64,000 bases of DNA from Bemisia tabaci (Eukaryota; Arthropoda; Insecta; Hemiptera; Aleyrodidae), in contig NC_092801.1 of assembly GCF_918797505.1 (NCBI RefSeq), positions 14,136,001-14,200,000 of the forward strand, given 5' to 3'. The translations under genes and the position numbers were made by a program. This document shows, one piece after another, positions 47,095 to 59,670 of this stretch (positions are counted from its first letter, which is position 1; each line of letters begins with the position of its first letter). The notes under the pieces are model-generated. The model searched no databases and was not told the origin of the DNA. It worked only from the letters and a program-made list of their open reading frames with translations.

Positions 47095-47869
47095 TCTCTT
47101 CAAAATATCTGGATGAATATTATGGGCCTAATAGAAAAAAAAAAATGAAAAACAATGGGGTTGGTTTAATTTTAGTCGAACGGATATAATTTAATGAGTC
47201 ATGTACCGTGTAATCATGCAATCAGGCAAACCGTGTAATCGTGCAATCATGTAATCATGTATCATACCATGGTGTGCACTGCAGTTCCGTCAGAAGCTCA
47301 TTTTGTGCATATTATAAAATTAAAAAAAATTAAATATATAAATAAAATGATGAGGAAAACCTTTTTACTATACGCATGTTTCTTTTAGTCTATTTTTACA
47401 TATACTGTTACATCCTGAGTGGAAGCTTTTCGAGTGGCCAGCAGCGGACTGATTATTGACATTGATTGACAAAGCGATAGACAAAGAAGACATAGAGGGT
47501 AAGAAGCGATCCTATAGGTGGAAACGGGTGGCTCTTATAGACTAAGGGAGAAAATGATGGACTAATTATCGGGTCTCTCGTGGGTTGCCGTTGGTTTGTC
47601 TATCACCCACGTCCTTGTCCATTGCAACCACCCGCTTCCACCGATAGGATCCCTCCAAATCCCTTTTGTCTTCTTTGTCGATAGCTTTGTCTATCAATTT
47701 CGATAATCGACCCGCAGTCATATTCACGGCTACCAGCAAATTCGTGAACCAGTCGATAAAGCGTTTTGCATTAACCTAAAATCGCTGAATTTTAATTGCT
47801 CCTAGGTTAGGTTAACTTAAACTTTAGATTTACCAAACCTAACCAAACCAAACCTACCCTAACCTAGTC

Positions 47870-48279
47870 TGGAGAACCTATATTGAGAGAGTATGGCCAC
47901 TGGTGTTACCACTCTGATTGGCTCAGCCATCTTAGGCTGAATGGAGCCCTTAGGACCCAAAAATGGCGGACGCCATAAATCAATGTAATGCGAAATGACT
48001 CAAAATGTAGTTTTCTTTGCTTGTCGTAACGAGAAATTTATCCAAATGCACTATTGCGATTTCTTTACATATTTTTAAGGCTAATCGTGTGCAATTTTTG
48101 AGAAAAATTATCCTAGATGTAGTAAGATTGGCAGCAAGTGCAGTTGGTGATAACCGTCAAAAGTTGGCAACGACCCCCCCTCCCATCCACAAGAACCAAA
48201 ACAAAGCACCGCCATTTTTGGGTCCTAAGCCTCTCCATGGGGCTCAGTGGCCATACTCTCTCAATAAAGGTACTCTACT
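47870..48279. mobile_element. hAT-type MITE (GAACCTATATTGAGAGAG family)
   Basis: Ends TGGAGAACCTATATTGAGAG / CTCTCAATAAAGGTACTCTA. The duplication is imperfect (AACCTAGT / ACCTAGT displaced by two). Relative of 53861-55242, to which it serves as an empty site. Confidence 0.75.
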
Positions 48280-48382
48280 ACCTAGTCTATCCTAACCTCG
48301 AATAGTTAAATTAAAAATGAAATTATTTACAATTACGCACAGTGCTTGATACAAAGCAGGAGGTAGATGAAAAAAATGATCA

Positions 48383-48544
48383 GCAGTGGCATGGCTTGCT
48401 ATGAATACATCGATTGATCTACCATTTAAACCCAGTGAAAAGGATCGATAAACAGGGCGTTGGCAACGAACACCTTCATAATCGATCTTTTACCCTAGCT
48501 TCAAGTGGGGAAACATCGATAATGCATCATTCACACCTCGCCAC
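48383..48544. mobile_element. Diverged MITE with CAGTGGC ends
   Basis: CAGTGGCATGGC / CGCCACTG, with GATCAG on both sides. Interior shares ATCGAT-rich sequence with 46676-46829. Confidence 0.7.
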
Positions 48545-48691
48545 TGGATCAGTGATAGAGTGGTAATTTATTTTTTGATTTTTTATGATTTTTTTGTGAG
48601 GCTGGAAGAACAATCATCGAAATATTCAGTGAAAACCCCTAAGGATTCTCTTGGTAAAAATGCAATTTGCGAGAAAAAATTCCGTAACATT

Positions 48692-48933
48692 CACGGAGAA
48701 AAATAGAACCGCGCTGAGTACCAGAAGATGGACTTCATCATATGGGACGGATGATGATTTTGCTTTAACATTCCATTCCGCACTTGGGCACAGACGACAA
48801 TTATTGTCCCCAGCACATTCCTCTTGTACTTTCGCACAAACTTCCTCTGCTAGGTGACTGTTCCTGCAGTCCACCATATCCGGCGGATATTAAAGCAAAG
48901 TTGGTGCTGAGCACCGTTCTATTTTTCTCCGTG
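48692..48933. mobile_element. Inverted-repeat MITE (CACGGAGAAAAATAGAAC)
   Basis: Ends CACGGAGAAAAATAGAACCG / CGTTCTATTTTTCTCCGTG; about 242 bases; no clear duplication. Confidence 0.75.
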
Positions 48934-49112
48934 TTGAAATTTAGGTTCCTTCTTTCGTCAGGAGGACGATGCACGACGATTTTCTTAATTTTGCTAATGT
49001 TCGTGCTTGTTGTTCTCTCCCTCAGTATCAGCCGTAAGTCACAGTAAGTGTCATGAAGCTTCGTAGCCAAAGAAAATTCTAGAATGGCGCTTCATTCGTC
49101 TTACAGTCCAAA

Positions 49113-49330
49113 TACACTGAAAAAAACACATTGGATCTAGAGTCCAGACTCTTGAAAACATTGACAAGAAAAAGTACTTAATTCAATCAGATTTTTGCTT
49201 AAATCAAAAAGAAATCCGCTTAAATTGATTTAAGCAAAAATCAGATTGAATCAAGAGTATTTTTTCTTGTCGATGTTTTCAAGAGTCTGGACTCAAGAAT
49301 TCTAGATCCAATGTGTTTTTTTACAGTGTA
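49113..49330. mobile_element. Palindromic MITE (CACTGAAAAAAACACATTGG)
   Basis: The two arms match over about 90 bases around a GCTTAAATTGATTTAAGC centre, ending ACACTG / CAGTGT. A fragment (CACATTGGATGTAGAGTCCAGACTC) recurs at 57726. Confidence 0.85.
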
Positions 49331-50844
49331 TGATCCCGTATTACTTAATTCTATACGCTTGGACCAAAAATCACTTTGAGGAAGGAAATTATGCCCCTAT
49401 TGTTCCAGTGGCAACAGCAGTGCCTAATGGAGGCGGGCATCAAACATCTAGCGAAGGATGGTCTTGAACACGTGTTTGAAAAGTCAAAAAAGTAAGCACT
49501 GGAATATATGTATTGCACCTTAAGGTAATTGAACGAAGAGTCAAAAAGTCGAAACTCAGAAAATTTTTCAAAACGATTTATCAATTTTTGGCAATTTTTT
49601 TTTAAATTTTCGACAGCCTACATTGAACAATCCTCGTAGAAACGGCAAAAGGGCACATAAACTGGACACATTTGAAAAATAAATGAGAATCTATGTTGGG
49701 ATTAAAGATGTTCGATTCACATCTCATCGAAGGTTACTGTTCAAATCATCGTTTTGAGGAAAAGCCAAGAATTCTAGTCTTTCAAATCCAGGGTCCCGAA
49801 TTTTTGAATGTATTATGAGCGAATGAGCCTTCTCCAACAATACAATACATACAATACGACACACAACAACAACAGTAACATATAATATTGATGGCATAGT
49901 GACAAAAAACGTTTACCCCGATTGCATTATTTGAACGTATTTCCGCCAAACGGAACCATGCGCATTATGACGTGAGCCCTGTTACGCATATATCCTTATG
50001 GGCCTCGAGGCTCATGTCATTATGGACAAAGTTGCGTTTGGCATTAATACGTCCATTTGTAAGTCCCGGTCTCTTTTTTTAAACAAAATAAAAATATCAC
50101 CAGACGTTTTGCAGGAAATGCTCTGAATTCATTCCTGGAGGAGTAAAGAAAAATCACACGAGATTTTTTCGGGAAAACAATGATCAGACATCTTCTGAAG
50201 TAGTGAATCTGAAACATCGCAGATCGAGTTACGTATAATTTCAGAGCTCCTTCACGATCGATACACGGTTACGCTATGTGGTACACACTCCACTACCCCA
50301 CCTCTTTACAACAACACTGGGCGCACAACCGAAACGTATTTTGCGTTCCGTAAATTTGAAGGCACTTCAAGATCAAGGACTAATAATCACTTCATAGAAG
50401 AAGTGAAAATTATGCCATTTTGAGCGTCTGAACTGCAACCGGAAAGATCTAACGTTCCTCTTGCATCTTATAAATCCTTACGTCGACGGCAAGTACAAAA
50501 AAATGAACCACTCCCTCTGACTGCCCAGAGAAATGGTCAAATGCAAATTTCATTTAATTCAGACCTAATAGGGTACAACATTCTGTAAAAATTTCGAAGA
50601 AAAACATGTAAGGATCTCCCTGAAAATTCATATTTTATCAAAGGAAAGATATTGATGCAAAAACGACGTTTTTCGCCCCCCTCAGTAATTTCTTCAAACT
50701 TCCTCTATCAATTACTCTACCTACTTGAGCGCTTCTTTTCCCAAATTTTCAAACCACCAAAAAATTATGGAGGGGGGATCTGAAAATTTGGGAAAAGAAA
50801 CGTTCAAGTACGAGTGATCAAAATACAATGTTTGAAGAAATTCC
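49331..50844. other. Intergenic spacer, no gene seen
   Basis: No supported coding region. It contains a (T/C/A)-simple run of ACAACAACA-type sequence near 49860 and a palindromic TTTGGGAAAAG pair near 50738/50787. A 15-base poly-G follows at 50845-50859. Confidence 0.45.
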
Positions 50845-50992
50845 GGGGGGGGGGGGGGGAAGCCGTTTTTGCGTCAAGCTCTTCGGCAACGTCTAAAGTC
50901 TCGTGCGGCGTTTTTCCTTAACACGGCATTATAATATGTGCTGGAGCATTACTCTGATGAAGCGGGAGCGATCGGATAAAGAGCGACCGTTT

Positions 50993-51749
50993 TGCCGTAT
51001 CCTAAGGAAAAACGCCGTATGAGCGTTCAGGCGTTGCCAAATTTGATTTGATAAAATAGGAATTTCCTAGTAAACTTATTAATATTTTCCTTTCAACGAA
51101 GATGCTGAATGTGTGAGGAATTTGCGATTTGACTGTTGATTCTTATGTAAAAGTTTGCGAGAAAACACGATGGTGCCACTGGTTTTCTCTGAAATCAACT
51201 CCCAAGCTCAAAATAGGCTCTCAAGTTAAGGCCAAAATGGATGGAATATCCCACCCTATCCTGAGAGTCCACCTCTATATCAAAACAAACTATCCATGCA
51301 AAGATAGGGAGCAAATACATTAGCGGTGATGCCGTGTTTTCAGTTTTAGAGTCTCTAAATAAAGTGGCAGACCTGTCAGTGTATTTGCTCCCTATCTTTG
51401 CATGGAGAGTTTGTTTGGATGTAGAGGTAGACTCTCAGGATAGCGTGGGATATCCCCTTCATTTTGGCCTCAAGTTGAGAGCTTTTTTTGAGCTTGGGAG
51501 ATGATTTCAGAGAAAACCGGTGGCGTGATTCTCGCGAACTTTTACTTAAGAATCAACGGTAAAATCACAAATTCCTCACACATGCAACATCTCAATTTCT
51601 TAGATAATTTTGATCGCAATTTCACCTGTAGTCCCTGAAAATTTCAAGGAAAAATACCTATTCATGACTTGCATCAGAAATAAACGTTTTATCGAAGAGA
51701 ATTTGGCAACTCTCGAATGTTTATACGGCGTTCTTCCTTAGGACGGCAG
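50993..51749. mobile_element. MITE of the CTGCCGTGCTAAGGAAGAA family with nested palindrome
   Basis: Left CCTAAGGAAAAACGCCGTATG, right CGGCGTTCTTCCTTAGGACGGCAG (ends). A palindromic element (about 51100-51600) lies inside. A lone right end of the same family lies just upstream at 50886-50930. Confidence 0.7.
51110..51600. mobile_element. Palindromic element (GAGGAATTTGCGATTTGA arms)
   Basis: TGTGAGGAATTTGCGATTTG at 51112 and CACAAATTCCTCACACATGC near 51568 begin arms of about 200 bases that include TGAGAGTCCACCTCTA. A relative occupies 58563-59373. Confidence 0.8.
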
Positions 51750-52045
51750 CGTTGACGTAAGCTCTTAATGCGATAAACGCTCTGCTACAGTAGCCGACGA
51801 ACAGGATGATCCTGCCGTGTAGCAGTTGTCTGTCGGAGGATTCAATCAAGATATCATCCAGCCTGACAGGAGACGAAGAAGGAGAAGAACAATAGGGCCC
51901 AAGTAGAAATGGACACCGAAAATGAGAGTGTGAGAGATGGAAACGGATCGCGTATCAATGAGTACGTGCGTCATTGCCTTATCGCCATGAAATATCCATT
52001 GGGGTGAATCTACAATGGAGTACCAGGACCAGTAGGACAAGTAGC

Positions 52046-52938
52046 CAGGGCAGGATTTACCTACTTGCCGCCCATGGGCCGCCTGTATTTTGCCGCCCCC
52101 ATCTCATTCGTTTTGAAACATCAATTAAAATCATCAAGTGAGCGTGGCAGCGGGGGAAGGATGCAGAAGACGCGTTTACTTGTGTTGGACACATTTTTTG
52201 GGATAAGCCCTGTCAACACTACTAGCAAAAGTTCACGGAACTTTGCGCGAAAGTTAAGTTCCGTAAACCTATCTCTGTGTGGACAAGGCCTTCCATTCAT
52301 ACAGAAATGAACGCAAAAATTATGAAAGAACAATCATAAATGTGGATTAATGATTTTAACTTCCGCCGCCTCGCCTCGCAGACCGCACTGTGTTTGGAGC
52401 AATGCGTGAAGTATTCCGACAGTCTTGTAGGCGCTAAGCGTTTCACGCTGACCGCACTGTCTTGAGCGCAATGCGTGAAGTATTCATGCATTCTTCATTC
52501 TTGTAGGCGTCATCCGTTTCACGCTGACTGCAGTGACCGCACTGTGTTTGATGCAATGCGTGAAGTATTCGTGCAGTCTTGTAGGCGCTAATATGTGTTA
52601 CATGCCGACCGCCGCGCCGAGGGCTTCTCCTTTTCATCTCAAGTCCTCGTCATCATTTCTCTCTAAGTCGCGCCGTTCCAGGCCAAATTGCGTGTTTGGT
52701 TTCTCTCTTAACTCGACTAATTAAAGGTGCTGTCTTTTGTATCACTGAAAGACGACAAAATTAGAAATTACTGTACTGTCAGGACATGAGAGATTTTGTT
52801 GCCTTTTCTCCTTAGTAATTTTTTTTCTAAATTTGATTTTGTTTATACCTACATTTAAAAAAATTGCAAAATTTGCCGCCCCTACAGACTTGCGCCATGG
52901 ACCGCGGCCCATGTGGCCATCCTCTTAATCCGGCCCTG
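52046..52938. mobile_element. hAT-type non-autonomous element (893 bp) with 70-bp repeats
   Basis: Ends CAGGGCAGGATTTA / TTAATCCGGCCCTG with near-perfect 8-bp duplications CAAGTAGC and CCAGTAGC. At 52375-52610 it carries degenerate ~70-bp units (GACCGCACTGTGTTTG, GCAATGCGTGAAGTATTC, TTGTAGGCGCTAA) also found at 56440 and 63634. Frames inside are not genes. Confidence 0.8.
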
Positions 52939-53059
52939 CCAGTAGCTTTGAACGACTATGTAGTAGGAACGACTATGAATATACGAGTCTGAGGTTTTTC
53001 CTCCTCACACGGCATCGTGGCATGAGCCGCGGCCTTGGTTTGCGAAGCGCCGAGGCATC

Positions 53060-53170
53060 CTCTGGAGATTCCTCGGATCTCGGGTGCGGGAAATCCGGGC
53101 CCCGGAACCTCCGGCCCCCCGCCCCGCAACCCCCGGCCCCCCGCCCCGCACCGGATCCCCGGAATCCCGG
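53060..53170. repeat. GC-rich low-complexity tract
   Basis: CCCCGCCCCGCAACCCCCGGCC-type sequence, unlike the AT-rich surroundings. Open frames across it on both strands are compositional. Confidence 0.7.
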
Positions 53171-53296
53171 ACGAACCGAAATGCACGAGTTTCACGATCC
53201 GATCCGACTTTCACTGAGCCGGGCCTTTGAAGTAAGCTCTGCATTGCGCCACGTTGCCACGATAGGGTCCCCATTCAACGAGTCTATTGCATATCG

Positions 53297-53556
53297 ACGG
53301 TGTAAGTCGGCAATCACATAACTCGTTTGCGGTGTCTGAAAATATCCGCCTTTAAAATATTTTTTTAGAGGAGAACAAATTGGCATCATTTCTTCAAGTT
53401 TTTGCAGAATTTGTTTCGCCTAGAGAAGAAAAATCACGGCAGTCTTGAAGAATTGCCGTTGAGTAGTTTTCTGTTTAAAAAGTAAAGTATGACAGGAAGT
53501 CTGCGACGTCGCAAACCGAGTTATGTGATTTCCGACTTACACCGTCGATATACCTA
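53297..53556. repeat. Inverted pair around GACGGTGTAAGTCGG
   Basis: GACGGTGTAAGTCGGCAATC at 53297 and its inverse GATTTCCGACTTACACCGTC near 53527 enclose about 200 bases. A related single copy lies at about 63575-63630, beside the 70-bp array. Confidence 0.7.
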
Positions 53557-53860
53557 GAAATTGATAGACAATGCTACCGACGAAGATGGCGTAGGCAGTA
53601 TGGAGCGATCATATTGGTTGAAATGGGTGGTCCCTATAGACTAAGGTGGAATGATGGACATGGCAGAACTTATGACTCTTCGATTTAAACAGAAATTCCT
53701 TTAACTCTCATAAAAGCTCAAGGACTCACGTGGAGCTGTACGGACTCTAATGGCGTGGACCAAAAAATGAAAACACAGCGGTGACGCCCTCTGCGCGGAG
53801 AAATTTCTTACTTCACGGAGCTGTAGATAAACCTTAATTTGACCTTCCACTACCCTAGAA

Positions 53861-55242
53861 TAGAGTACCTATATTGAGAGAGTATGGCCACTCGGCCCCA
53901 TGGAGAGGCTTAATTAGGACCCAAAAATGGCGATGCCTTGTTTTGGTTTCTGTAGATGGGAGGGGGGTCATTACCAACTTTTGACGGTTATCACCAACCG
54001 CACTTGCTGCCAACCTTACCACATTTAAGATAATTTTTCTCAAAAACTGCACACGATTAGCCTTAAAAATATGTATACAGGGTGATCCAAAAGTCCCTTC
54101 CACCCCCTCTAACTTTTTACCTAATTGAGGTAAAGATTTGAAACTTGGGGGATATTCCTAGGTCAAAGGGAGCTACTTTTTGGCCCCCCTAAAATTTTCA
54201 GGGGGGCCCCCTTGGGGGGGGCAACGGCCCCCAACTTTTAATTTTCAAATGGGAAGACCCCCTTTGTGATAGCTCGTTCGAAAGAGCATAAAAAAAGAAA
54301 ACTTTTCGCGCAAACCCGAAGTCAATATCTCAAACCGTTTCAAAATGGCGGCCGGTTAAAGTTCAAAATGGCCGAAAATTCACACCGGTTATTTGACGAT
54401 GGATTTGCGCGAAAATCGGTATGTAGGGGTATTTTGACACGAGAAAAACGAATTTGACGTTAGATTTTCAAAAAAACCGAAATTTCCAAAATGGCCGCCG
54501 GTTAAAGTTTAAAATGGCCGAAAATTGTCACCTCGGTTTTTTGCTGATGGATTTGCCTAAAACTTGGAATTTGAGAGTATTTTGGCATAAGATAAACAAA
54601 TTTGAACTTAGATTTCTAAAAAAATCAATTTTTTGTCATTTTGAACTTTAACCGGCGGCCATTTTGGAAATTTCGGTTTTTTTGAAAATCTAACGTCAAA
54701 TTCGTTTTTCTCGTGTCAAAATACCCCTACATACCGATTTTCGCGCAAATCCATCGACAAATAACCGGTGTGAATTTTCGGCCATTTTGAACTTTAACCG
54801 GCCGCCATTTTGAAACGGTTTGAGATATTGACTTCGGGTTTGCGCGAAAAGTTGTCTTTTTTTATGCTCTTTCGAACGAGCTATCACAAAGGGGGTCTTC
54901 CCATTTGAAAATTAAAAGTTGGGGGCCGTTGCCCCCCCAAGGGGGGCCCCCCTGAAAATTTTAGGGGGGCCAAAAAGTAGCTCCCTTTGACCTAGGAATA
55001 TCCCCCAAGTTTCAAATCTTTACCTCAATTAGGTAAAAAGTTAGAGGGGGTGGAAGGGACTTTTGGATCACCCTGTATAAGTTGCAATAGTGCATTTGGG
55101 TAAATTTCTCGTTACGATAAGCAAAGAAAACTACATTTTGAGTCATTTTGCATTACATTAATTTATGGCGTCCGCCATTTTTGGGTCCTAAGGGCTCCAG
55201 TGGTAACACCAGTGGCCATACTCTCTCAATATAGGTACTCTA
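53861..55242. mobile_element. hAT-type MITE split by a mariner-like foldback
   Basis: Ends TAGAGTACCTATATTGAGAG / CTCTCAATATAGGTACTCTA. The host sequence continues on both sides of the inner element and matches 47870-48279 in inverse orientation. The outer duplication is imperfect. Confidence 0.8.
54078..55075. mobile_element. ~1-kb mariner-like foldback with TA duplication
   Basis: Ends CAGGGTGATCCAAAAGTCCC / its complement, flanked by TA-TA. Long arms (about 450 bases) contain G- and C-runs (GGGGGGGCC) and AAAATGGCCG repeats. The uninterrupted relative at 48050-48080 supplies the empty site. Confidence 0.85.
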
Positions 55243-55280
55243 CCCTCTTGCAGGTTTTATGCGGGGCACCCTTTGATACT

Positions 55281-55399
55281 CTCCTCCTCCTCCTCCTCCT
55301 CCTCCTCCTCCTCCTCAGGACCATGACGTCATCCACTTACAGCTCCACCAGTAACATGAAAATGTAAGAGTGCGCCTTGGGCGGGGGGGGGGGGGGGGG
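55281..55399. repeat. CTC microsatellite and poly-G tract
   Basis: (CTC)12 at about 55281-55316 and 17 consecutive G at 55383-55399. Confidence 0.9.
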
Positions 55400-55656
55400 A
55401 ATTCCTTGGAATCCTCTCTCGAGAGCGGACCCTGACCCCTGTTCGAAGAAGCCAGACCCAGACGATGAGGTTGATCTCGCCACGTAAGTGTAAAGTTATC
55501 TCAACACGCAAACAACGGGACTGAACTTTCCAACTGCTCGGGGGAAGAGGGCGAGGTGGCGGGGGAGGCAGGTGCGGTCACGATCATGGATCATAGATCA
55601 CAGATCACGGATCGCGCTGCGGTGGATTGCGGCGGACACGAATCGCGTGGTGTATC

Positions 55657-55911
55657 CTGCCGTGCTGAAGGAAGAACACCGTATGAGCCTTCAGACGTTG
55701 CCGAGTTTCCTCCGATGCAAACCGAATTGATCGGGAAAAATTGCGAATATTATTTTCAAAAATTTTCCAACAATTTTGCGCGCAATTCGATCTAAAATAC
55801 CTGCAAATTTCAAGGAGAAATATGCATTGATGTGGTTAAAAATACATGCTTTATCGAGGGAAATTCGGCAACTCTCGAATGTTCATACGGCGTTCTTCCT
55901 TAGCGAGGCAG
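55657..55911. mobile_element. MITE of the CTGCCGTGCTAAGGAAGAA family
   Basis: Ends CTGCCGTGCTGAAGGAAGAAC / GTTCTTCCTTAGCGAGGCAG. A partial copy follows at 55979. Confidence 0.8.
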
Positions 55912-56339
55912 TATGGATCTTGCACGGAGACAATATATTTCGGAGGTCCCGAATCGGATATCCAAGCGATGTCTCGCACTGCCGTGCTCAGGAAGAACAC
56001 CGTATGAGCCATCAGGCAGTGCAATTTCCTCTGACAAATGACGAATTTTCAGGAGAATTTGTGAATAGTTTTCATCCAATTTTCCAGCGGATTTCGTTCG
56101 TGATTTGATCCACAATGTCTGAAAAATTTCAAAATACTTGAATCTTCCAAAGGAAATAATTTTTTTTCTTTTTTTCCTTTTTTTCGTAAAAGTTCGAAGA
56201 CAGCGAATGTAAGGAGGTGCTTTTCTCTGTGCCATGGATTATGTCCTATCGTTTATTTTTACAGGAACGAGGAATGATTAAAACAGTACAAGCTCGTAAA
56301 AAGTGAATAAATGTTTAAACAAAATTATCTTCCATTCTT

Positions 56340-56760
56340 TGGTGCACTAGCCGCTCTGGTCGCGCTTTGCGCGTCCGTCACGGATAGCCGAGGGGCTGCG
56401 CCCATGGAACCGCTGTCATACGCGAGTGATATTCGGCTGCCGTTTTGCGCAATGCGAGAAGTTTTCCTGCGGGCTTGTAGGCGCTAACATGCGCCTCTCG
56501 CCAACCGCACTGTTTGGCGAAACGCGCGAAGTATTCTTGCGATCTTATAGACGCTAATATGCGTGTCTGACCGCACTGTGTTCGGCGCAATTATTCAAAC
56601 TTCCTTTAAAATATTTACTTTAAATTTTTTTACGGAGTTACGTTCTATGGTATGTTGAAAGAGGAAATGGTTATGGCAATTAGCATTCTTGAATCCTGAG
56701 GTGTCCATTTTCTAGTTTAGGTAGTGAAATGCTACAAATAATCCCAATAGCTCTACAGAT
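56340..56760 (+). repeat. Dispersed repeat with ~70-bp units
   Basis: GCGCAATGCGAGAAGTTTTC..GCGCTAACATGCGCC units followed by TTACGTTCTATxGTATGTTG; the same sequence recurs at 63690-64000. A head GGTGCACTAGCCGCTCTGG is repeated at 56758. Confidence 0.8.
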
Positions 56761-57988
56761 GTACTAGCCGTTCTGGACGCGATTCGCGTATCCGTCACGG
56801 CTTTGCCAAGGGGCTGCGCCCCCTGAACCCCCTGTTCACTCACTACGCGCGTGACATTCGGCTTTTTTCTGAGTAGTTGGACATTTGATCACTATGATGT
56901 ATACATTTTGGAAGCTCTCGAGACAAAAATAATTTTGTCAAGAACCTAGTTACCGGAGCGTTCCATCACTTGCACATTAATAAATATTTTATGGAGATGA
57001 AGTAATGATGAGGATCGATCATTTCTTGAACAACGCATCGGACTGGGACGTCAGTCCCATATCGGGTGAAGGAAAGTGACAACCGGGAATCTCCTTCCGG
57101 GATTCGACTTGTGGAAGTAGCAAAAGTTCATCTAAGAAGATTATCGGTGGCGTAGGGGTCTAAAAACTGATCAAAGATATTATTGTTTGAGTTCTGAATC
57201 GCTATGAGACCACTTGTGGTTGTTTGTTGTGTTTTTTTTTTTTTTATAGCATTACTAGCATGTAAATTTCTCTGATGTTTATGTTTCATTCTCTCTGATT
57301 GCATAAGTAATTATATTCTCATTTCATTTCCTTAACCTTTCATTTTGTCCTTTTTTGGAGCATACGTGTCCATTCACAATTATTATTTTAAAATTGCTTT
57401 CCCTAGACTACATTTGATGCTTTAAACGGCATCAATTTGTTTTAATGACATTTCTGGATAAATCATGGGTTTTCCCAGAAAAGCAGCCTCTCGTCCCTCG
57501 CAGATTCTATTGTTGCCAGATAAGTTGCTTTTTCGACACTCTTCCAGTTCAAACCCATGTAAAATGTTCACATTTATCGTACAATCTGGCAATCCCTCGA
57601 GTGAAATAGAAAAAGGTGGAACTGTCTGGATGGTGGAATCCTTCGAAACTTATAGGTGATTCGATGGACGCCATATTTGTGTCAGAACGGCATGCGATAT
57701 ATCGCATCAATTGGTTACATTTTTTCGGATCACATTGGATGTAGAGTCCAGACTCTTAAAAACATCGACAAGAAAAAATGAGGAAACATGTATCAGAATG
57801 CTTGAATTTGTAGCTTATTCTGCGGTCCATTAGAAACGAGCGTGGCCGACGTCGGCAACGGTCAAGCCGACCGGACGAGTCGGCCGGCGGAACTTTTACT
57901 TATTCCTCGTTGTCCACCTCTCGAGTCTCCACCCGGTCAGCGCGGCGCACGGTGGATCGAGTCGATAGGAGTGGTCGGACAAAAAAAA

Positions 57989-58430
57989 GGTGATTCGATG
58001 GACGCCATATTTTGTGTCAGAACGGTATGCGATTTATCGCATCAATTGGTTCCATTTTTTCAGCTACTCGTCATTTTTCTCCTATTTTGAGATCGCAATT
58101 CTGTTGTCAGGAGACTAAAGCACTCACTAACCAATTTTAACAAAGAAATTCAACGTAATAAAAGCGTGGTTTTTTCAGAGAGAAAACATCGCATTCAATA
58201 CTGATATCGAGACTGCACTCGAATGCAATATTTTCTCTCTAAAAAAACCACGCCTTTATTACGTTGAATTTCTTTGTTAAAATTGGTGAGTGAGTGCTTT
58301 AGTCTCCTGACAACAGAATTGCCATCTCAAAATTGGAGAAGAATGACGAGTAGCTGAAAAAATGGAACCAATCGATGCAATATATCGCATACTGTTCTGA
58401 CACAAAATATGGCGTCCATCGAATCACCTT
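57989..58430. mobile_element. Palindromic foldback element
   Basis: AAGGTGATTCGATGGACGCC and its complement close two arms of about 200 bases. Same family as 43306 and 59671. A single arm start also occurs at 57653. Confidence 0.85.
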
Positions 58431-58562
58431 AAACGCTTGTAACTCCGTCTCTACAAAACTTTGAAGCTGTTAGAGTGAATCAGGTGGTTTCCTCGTGAAA
58501 TTTGCTTCTAGTAGCACCCTTCGAACTTTAACATGTGACGAAATAAACATCAAAATGGAGAT

Positions 58563-59373
58563 GTTGCATCAGTGAGGAATTTGCGATTTGAATGTTGATT
58601 CTTACGTAAAAGTTCGCGAGAAACACGATGGTGCCACTGGTTTTTTCTGAAATCAACGCCCAAGCTCAAAAAAAGTTTTCAAATTGAGGCCAAAATGGAT
58701 GGAATATCCCACGCAACCCTGAGAGTCCACCTTTACATCAAGACGAACTCTCCATGCAAAGATAAGGAACAAATACCTTGACAGGGCTGCCTCTTTATTT
58801 GAGGACTCCAAAACTGAAAACACGGCATCACTGCTAATTTACTTGCTCCCTATCTTTGCATAGGAGATGTGGTTTCGATATAGAGGTGGACTCTCAGGAT
58901 TGCGTGGGATATACCATCCATTTTGGCCTCAACTTGCACTGAAAAAAAAGTAAAGGGTAAAATTACCAAGAATTCAGGGTTATTTTAGGGTAATTTTACT
59001 GGACCTTGGTAAAAACGCCAACATTTTTTATCGACTGTGGTAGAATTACCGAGATAAAATGGCAAAGTTACCGGGAATTGATTACCAATAAAAGTGGTAT
59101 TCTCACCTGAAAAGACACAGTAAAAATACCGGTTTTTAGGTAAGCTTACCAGTCTGTCTTGGTAAAATTACCAATAATTGGCAAAAAAGTGAGATGGTAA
59201 AGGTACCAACGGACTTTGGTAAAAACGCCGAGAATTTTTTTTCAGTGTGAGAGCGTTTTTTGAGCTTGGGAGTTGATATCAGGGAAAACCAGTGGCACCA
59301 CCGTGTTTCTCACGAACTTTTACGTAAGGGTCACCAGTAAAATCGCAAATGCCTCACATATGCAACATCTCCA
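58563..59373. mobile_element. Palindromic element interrupted by another MITE
   Basis: GATGTTGCATCAGTGAGGAA / CCTCACATATGCAACATC close an element related to 51110-51600. It is split at 58937-59248 by a CACTGAAAAAAAAGTAAAG / ATTTTTTTTCAGTG element rich in GGTAAAATTACC. Confidence 0.8.
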
Positions 59374-59670
59374 TTCGGAGTTTTTGTGAAAAATTCCATG
59401 TGTGACTTCTGCGATTGACTCGACCCAGCGTGCGGCGGGGCGATCGGCGGCATTGGCAGGCGGCCACGAGAAAGGTGACCCCTCGGCCGGGGGTCATCCT
59501 CAATTGACTCCTCATTCCCGGCCGCGGCCGCGGCTCGCCGCGAAAAAAGCCAAACGAGAACCGCGCAGGCGCTCCGAGGAGCCGACCGCACAGTGGATCG
59601 AGTCAACCAGTCTCATGGAATGGACTACTAGACAAGGCACGAATTTCAGCATTCTGATTCATGTTTCTGA

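Noticed and set aside
52065..52310. Coding gene inside the 52-53 kb region
   Set aside because: It lies within a hAT-type non-autonomous element and has no domain or splice support.
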